Of a stretch of DNA of 64,000 nt, positions 59,023 to 64,000 are shown piece by piece. Position 1 is the first letter of the stretch; each line of letters opens with the position of its first letter. A program made the position numbers and the translations under genes. Origin of the DNA: Ectocarpus siliculosus (lineage: Eukaryota > Sar > Phaeophyceae > Ectocarpales > Ectocarpaceae); NCBI GenBank assembly GCA_000310025.1, contig FN649729.1, positions 2,544,356 through 2,608,355 on the forward strand, in the 5' to 3' direction. Below the pieces are notes generated by a model, which was not told the DNA's origin, did not search any database, and saw nothing but the letters and a program-made list of their open reading frames with translations.

Positions 59023-62000
59023 GCTCAAGACAGAGGGCGCCCCCCCGGCGGGAGTCGTCGTCTGCGACAACTTGATCGGCGGAGAGAGCACCCCCCCGCT
59101 TTCCGGAACCTACCTGGATGTAGTGTCCCCATCAGATGGCACCGTCCTCGGAAGGTGCGTGTGTCGGTTTGGGTGCTTGTATTTTTCCAGGCACAGCTGC
59201 GAATGGACCGCGGCAGTTATCGCCCGCGCTTGAGAACCTGGGAGCTAAGGTTGCCCCATAGAGAGGTCTCGACAAAAAAGAAAGAGGTTCTTGAGTGCGG
59301 GCCGTATAACTCTTCATGACTGACTGACTCACTATAACCACGTTAGAGCGCGGGCAAAAAGAAAAAGCGGACGAGCGTTTCGATCCGCGGGCTCCCCTGG
59401 ACGGGGTCTACCAGTTCTCTCGCGTGAAAAAATGCTCTTACTGGGAGGAGAAGAAACGACACCGCTGTTGAGCACGCCTCCTGCGCTGTTTTCCGTGCAG
59501 TTGGCCGCTCTCCGTCCGACTATTCTTCACTCTCCACACGGCTCTCTCCATCATAGCTCAGGGCGCTCCGGGTGTGATCATTCGACAGCGCTCCCACCGG
59601 CTGACCAATGAAAAGACGTCAGCCTTTGCAGTGCGAAAAACGTTGGATTCCTTTTGAAAATCCTCTGTGTAGGGTGTTCCATTGTTCTAGGCCAGAGACA
59701 AAGACAACATCTCACGGAGGTGAGGAGGGATATTGCTCCGCTGAGGGTGATAACTTCACGTGGTGGTGTTGCTGCCCCCCCCCCCCCCCCCCCGGGAACA
59801 AATTTCTTTGAACCAAATCCCCCTGTCCGGGCCAAAAGAGGGCCAGGGCCCCACCGCCCCTGGGGAAGAAGCCCTCCTGGGGGGGAGCGGCCTGACCGCC
59901 AAAAACCCCCCGGCCCTCATGTTCCCGTTCCCCTCCCCCCCAAAAAAGCCTGCCCACCAACTGGTGAAACCGGGAAAAAAAAACAAAAACTACCTACTGT
60001 AAGAAGATCCTCCGGGTCTGAAAAGAAGAAAAAGTGGCGGCCCCTTTGGGGGAAAGCTGATGTTTGGGGGGGAAAGGAAAAAGGAAAGTTTACCTAAGTT
60101 TTCCAGTGAAACAAGGTGTGGGGGTGGACCCCGGTGGGTATTTTATGTCCCCCTCCAAACCGAATAAACTCCCCGGGGGTAAAAAATAAAGGTTTTTATG
60201 AGAAAAACCTAACCCCCGAGACCCCCGGAAAGGGGAAAAAGAAGATTCCAAAAAACTTCCGGGNNNNNNNNNNNNNNNNNNNNNNNNNNNNNNNNNNNNN
60301 NNNNNNNNNNNNNNNNNNNNNNNNNNNNNNNNNNNNNNNNNNNNNNNNNNNNNNNNNNNNNNNACCCCGTTAGGGGGGGGGCAAAAAAAAAAAGGGGACG
60401 GGGGTTTGGATCCGGGGGTTCCCCTGGAGGGGGTTTCCCAGTTTTTTCGGGGGAAAAAATGTTTTTACTGGGGGGGGAAGAAACGACCCCGCTGTGGGGC
60501 CCCCCTCCTGCGCTTTTTTCCGGGCAGTTGGCCGTTTTCCTTCCGATTTTTTTTCCCTTTCCCCCGGGCTTTTTCCATCATAGCTCAGGGCGCTCCGGGG
60601 GGGATCTTTGGACAGGGCTCCCCCCGGGTGACCAATGAAAAGACGTCACCCTTTGCAGTGGGAAAAACGTTGGATTCCTTTTGAAAATCCTTTGTGTAGG
60701 GGGTTCCATTTTTTTAGGCCAGAGAAAAAGACAACTTTTCCCGGGGGGGGGGGGGGATTTTGTTCCGCTGGGGGTGATAACTTCCCGGGGGGGGGTTGCT
60801 GCCCCCCCCCCCCCCTCCCGGCGACGAAATTCGTTTGACCAGAGTCGCCATGTCGGGGCAGAAGGAGGTCGAGGTCGCAGCGGCCCGTGCGGAGGAGGCC
60901 TTCGTGGGGTGGAGCGGCATGACGGCCAAGAGCCGCGCGGCCATCATGTTCCGGTTCCACTCCCTCCTAGAGATGCATGCCGACGAGCTGGTGAGACGGG
61001 GAGAAAGAACGAGAGACTACGTACTGTAGGAGGATCGTCGGGGTCTGAGAGGAGGAGAAGGTGGCGGCACGTTTGGGGGAAGGCTGATGTTGGGGGGGGA
61101 AGGGAAGAGGGAAGGTTGACGTAGGTTATCGAGTGAAACAGGGTGTGGTGGTGGACCCGGGTGGCTATGTAGTGTCACGCTCAGACCGGAATAAGCTCCC
61201 AGGGGGTAAAACATAAGGCTTTTGATGAGAGAAACGTAACGCCGGAGACACCGGGAAGGGTGATAGAGAGGATGCAAGAGAGCTTCGGGGGGGAGGTGGG
61301 CCGCAAAAATATGGTGCGTAATGGCACCGCCTCGTTGGGTGGTGTGTGTCGTGTGTGTCTCGTGTGCGTCTCTCCCGCGAAAATCGCCAGGCGGACCTTG
61401 TCGTGGCGGAGAACGGCAAGAACAAGGCGGAGGCGCTGGCGTCTGTGGCCAAGGGGAACGAGACTGTCGAGTGGGCGTGCTCCATGCCTCAGCTCATGCA
61501 GGCAAGAGAGAGAGCGATACGCATGTATGCATGGAACAGATTTGTAAAAACTGTTGGTGCGGCAGTAGTAGGGATTTGTGCTTCGCTGATTGGATACCCG
61601 CGGGACATCCCAACGGTGAGGATTAACGGCAATGTATATGCGTCCGGTTTCTACTGACGTTTACTGTGGGCCAAGATGTCTTCACCGAAAGATCGAAAGA
61701 GGCCTACGACCATGCGTCTTTCTTCCGAAAACAGGACTCGTGATATGCACAGAGCACGCCTCCAGTTTATTTTAGCGGGGGCAGGCGCGCCGTCTGCGTA
61801 TATTCTCCCCCCCTAAACCAAGACAAGATTTGCGTAGGGTTCTGCGTACCTGCACGTGGCAAGACAATTCAGGAAGGCGCACGCGCTACACACACATCCA
61901 TACCCTCATCACTTAGCACAGACAGATGTGTGCTTGTGTTGTGCTGCCGCTTCTCGTAAGTCCTGGTGCTGGGTTTGCTGGTGTTTCTTTTGTCAGGTCG

Positions 62001-64000
62001 CACTGTACGGTCGCGCGTGGTGCTCCTCGTGTTGGTCTCCTTCTTTCAGGCCCTGGTGGAAAGCGCCGGTCATCGCACACTCTCCCCCCGAGCCGAGCAC
62101 TAAAGAGAGAGCATGAGTCATTTTTTTTGCGGTTTCATGTACATCAGACCCATCTACGACCCGCTTGCACCCCGGGTACGCCGCACCAGCGCCTACAACA
62201 GAGAAGTGCCCTTGTGCCTTCACAGCGGACACGGCACTCCTGGTTTTGATGCTGGCGTTTGCTTCCCCTCTTTCATGCTCTTCTGTGTGCCGCGTGTTTG
62301 TTGTCTCTTTTCTGCGGGTGGGGGGTTACGGGAAATGCACAGGGGAAGATCCTCCAAGTTAGCCGGGGCATCGAGTGCCGGGACCTGAGGGAGCCGCTGG
62401 GGGTCGTCGCCTGCTTAGTGGTGAGCCCCCCCCCCCCCTTTCCTTGGACATTTCTCGAGCACGCCCTTTGATGGGGTGCTTGTCAGGTGATCCTAACTCC
62501 CAGTCTTGGATCCAATCGTTTGGTCTTCTACACCGTTGATGCCAGTGGCTGTACTTGCCAATCAGGAAGCCACAATGTCCTGAAAACGGGGCCGATATTT
62601 TATATTGGGTGTGGGGTGCATGTCAGGTATCAAGCATGCAGAATCCCCCCCGTGCGCCCCTCCTCCAAAAGGAGGCCTCGCTATCTATATTTTTGGGATT
62701 TTTTTTCATGAAGTATGCACTCTGTTTGGATAGAGACAGAACCTACTTTTTTGTGACCCTCCTACATCTTCCCACCGCCAGGCGGCTGAAAAGTGTTGCT
62801 GGAGTAAACGTAGTGGAGGTACGATTTCATCTCGACCCTGGTGCGAGCTGCAAAAAAATCCTCTGCTCCCCCCCCTCCCTGAACATCTTCCTGGTTGTCA
62901 CTCCCTCTTTTATTCGTCATGTCCTTGTTCTGTCTCTGCTCGCTCCCCCGCTTGGTTCCCTCCCATTCCTTGCTGGCATCGTGCGATATTTCCACCTCAC
63001 GTGCGCTCCTCCTATCTGTGTGCCCCCTCTCTGCTCTTTGTTGCACGTGCTCTGCGATGCGGCGGAATGGCCCACGTCGTCCTCGCGCGTGGGCGGTGCC
63101 CCCACCCTTGTCTCGTCTACTCAGCCGTTCAACTTTCCCATCATGGTGCCCATGTGAGTCAAAGGGCAGCGCGGCTAATCTCTTCTGTGGCTGTAGGTCT
63201 CTGGCAAGCGTGTGGGGTGTACGCTGCCGTTCAAATGGATGTCTGTGCGGTCCTTTCGCTACGGAATTCGGAGAGGCAGTGCATCGCGCCTTGGTGGGCT
63301 GGGTTGGTTGGTTTCAGATTGGCACAGTATATCTGATCGACGAGGGGGGTGTCAACACCCCTGGTGCCCTAGTACGAATCCTGGCAGAGAGGGCTTTGGA
63401 ACATCTTGGGTGTTGGCACTTGCTCTTTCGACACACTCTCCTCTTTTTCGTCGCGGCTACTTTGGAGACAGCAAGCTGGTGCCAACGCTGCTGCTGACGA
63501 TCGTTTGTCAGGTGGACGGTGCCGATCGCCCTGACGGCAGGCAACTGCGTGATACTGAAGCCCTCGGAGAAGGTTCCGCTGACCATGCGGAAGGTCGGAC
63601 AGCTGCTCGGGGAGGCCGGGTAAGATTTGTTGGTTTGGTTATCGTTGTTGCTGTTGTTGTTGTTGTTGTTGGTTTTGTTGTTGTTATGGGGGGGGCGAGT
63701 ACATCGACGCCCCCTCCAAGCGCTTGTTCGAAGCGGCGGCACTGGCCCGCGTATCTATCAAGCCAAGGCATCACCCCGATACCCCGTCCAATCCACGACG
63801 CGTGGTCAATGGTGTAACCACTTAGGCATACCAAACATGCGTATGAGTACGCCGCGGTGCCCCCCCCACAGACTGCCTCCAGGGGTTTTCCAGATCGTGA
63901 ATGGCGGCAAGGAGGCCGCGGAGGCTTTGTGCGACGCCGAGGCGGTCAAGGCCCTGACGTTCGTGGGGAGCAGCGGCGTGGCCAAGTCCGTGGCGGCGCG
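59023..64000 (+). CDS. Methylmalonate-semialdehyde dehydrogenase, partial (N-terminal part)
   Basis: Seven exons are visible: 59023-59154, 60843-60990, 61391-61501, 62343-62420, 63125-63153, 63512-63619 and 63872-64000 (cut by the window edge). All phases match. The protein reads VVVCDNLIGGESTPPLSGTY, VEVAAARAEEAFVGWSGMTA, VVAENGKNKAEALASVAKGN, QVSRGIECRDLREPLGVVAC, PFNFPIMVPM, WTVPIALTAGNCVILKPSEK, and the nucleotide-binding loop FVGSSGVAKS. PFNFP and KPSEKVP identify the CoA-acylating aldehyde dehydrogenase ALDH6 family. The enzyme converts methylmalonate semialdehyde to propionyl-CoA in mitochondrial valine and pyrimidine catabolism. The catalytic Cys lies beyond the window. The first exon(s) with the expected transit peptide were not identified; the first exon shown starts with one base completing a codon. 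The 61502-62342 intron has a GC donor. Confidence 0.93.
59337..60263 (+). other. Left contig end: first reading of a duplicated locus
   Basis: Aligns base for base, at offset 1,027, with 60364-61290. Sequence is credible to about 59760 and then decays: bases are replaced by neighbouring ones, giving runs of C, G and A. The MMSDH exon truly at 60843-60990 appears here as an unreadable ghost at 59816-59963. Confidence 0.9.
60264..60363. other. Assembly gap of exactly 100 N
   Basis: A placeholder-size gap between two contig ends that overlap each other. Confidence 1.
60364..61290 (+). other. Right contig end: second reading of the same locus
   Basis: Matches 59337-60263 at a constant offset with no indel. 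It is corrupted from 60364 to about 60830 and clean afterwards, the mirror image of the left copy. It contains the good version of the MMSDH exon at 60843-60990. Confidence 0.9.
63643..63687. repeat. GTT microsatellite in an MMSDH intron
   Basis: About a dozen GTT triplets with few interruptions, starting 24 bp after the donor of exon 63512-63619. Confidence 0.9.

Noticed and set aside
59578-60097. Open frames rich in Pro/Gly with PPPPPP and GGGG runs
   Set aside because: They lie in the corrupted contig end beside the gap and are base-calling artefacts of the MMSDH locus.
60406-60838. Open frames containing FFRGKKCF and SFRFFFPFPRAF type sequence
   Set aside because: Corrupted right contig end; the same bases read sensibly in the left copy.

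Overview
The window looks like nuclear DNA of a multicellular photosynthetic stramenopile, most likely a brown alga. This is inference from style: about 50% GC, genes cut into many short exons by introns of about 0.2-2.2 kb with clean GT-AG borders, mosaic intergenic DNA full of low-copy repeats, and secreted Cys-rich surface proteins. No ribosomal RNA or organelle gene gives an independent check. Only two genes are securely recognisable by family: a cathepsin X/Z-type cysteine protease and a methylmalonate-semialdehyde dehydrogenase (MMSDH).

Layout. 1-2070: little of note. 2071-6605 (+): a six-exon gene for an unknown 370-residue protein with an acidic tail; its first intron carries a repeat. 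6606-15387: mostly non-coding, with a 150-bp satellite (9046-9860), a tRNA-like relic (10148) and a broken or partial gene (12652-13445). 15388-20700: one short repeat, otherwise nothing clear. 20868-23704 (+) and 31212-34791 (+): two putative surface proteins with signal peptide, Cys-rich ectodomain, Pro/Ser/Thr stalk and C-terminal membrane anchor, both built on phase-1 introns. 24760-30700 between them is a repeat field: a GGAT minisatellite, a degenerate CACGTG array, 140-bp direct repeats, two copies of an interspersed element and a CATG-palindrome array. 36695-38992 (-): a three-exon single-pass membrane protein. 45135-50775 (-): the cathepsin X-like gene, nine exons in register, unusual in having a C-terminal transmembrane helix. 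52397-57204: repeat cluster with a decayed reverse-transcriptase element (DIRS/tyrosine-recombinase type) and a small inverted-repeat element. 57625-57720 (-): an isolated signal-peptide exon. 59023-64000 (+): MMSDH, seven exons seen, running off the right edge.

The clearest anomaly is technical. The 100-N gap at 60264-60363 is flanked by two 927-base blocks that align at a constant offset of 1,027 without any indel, each decaying into homopolymer-like miscalls toward the gap. They are the same locus read twice: two contigs that should have been merged. One MMSDH exon therefore appears once cleanly and once as a corrupted ghost.

The most interesting biology is the predicted membrane-tethered cathepsin X and the phase-1 exon architecture of the neighbouring surface proteins. 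The genes do not form an evident pathway.
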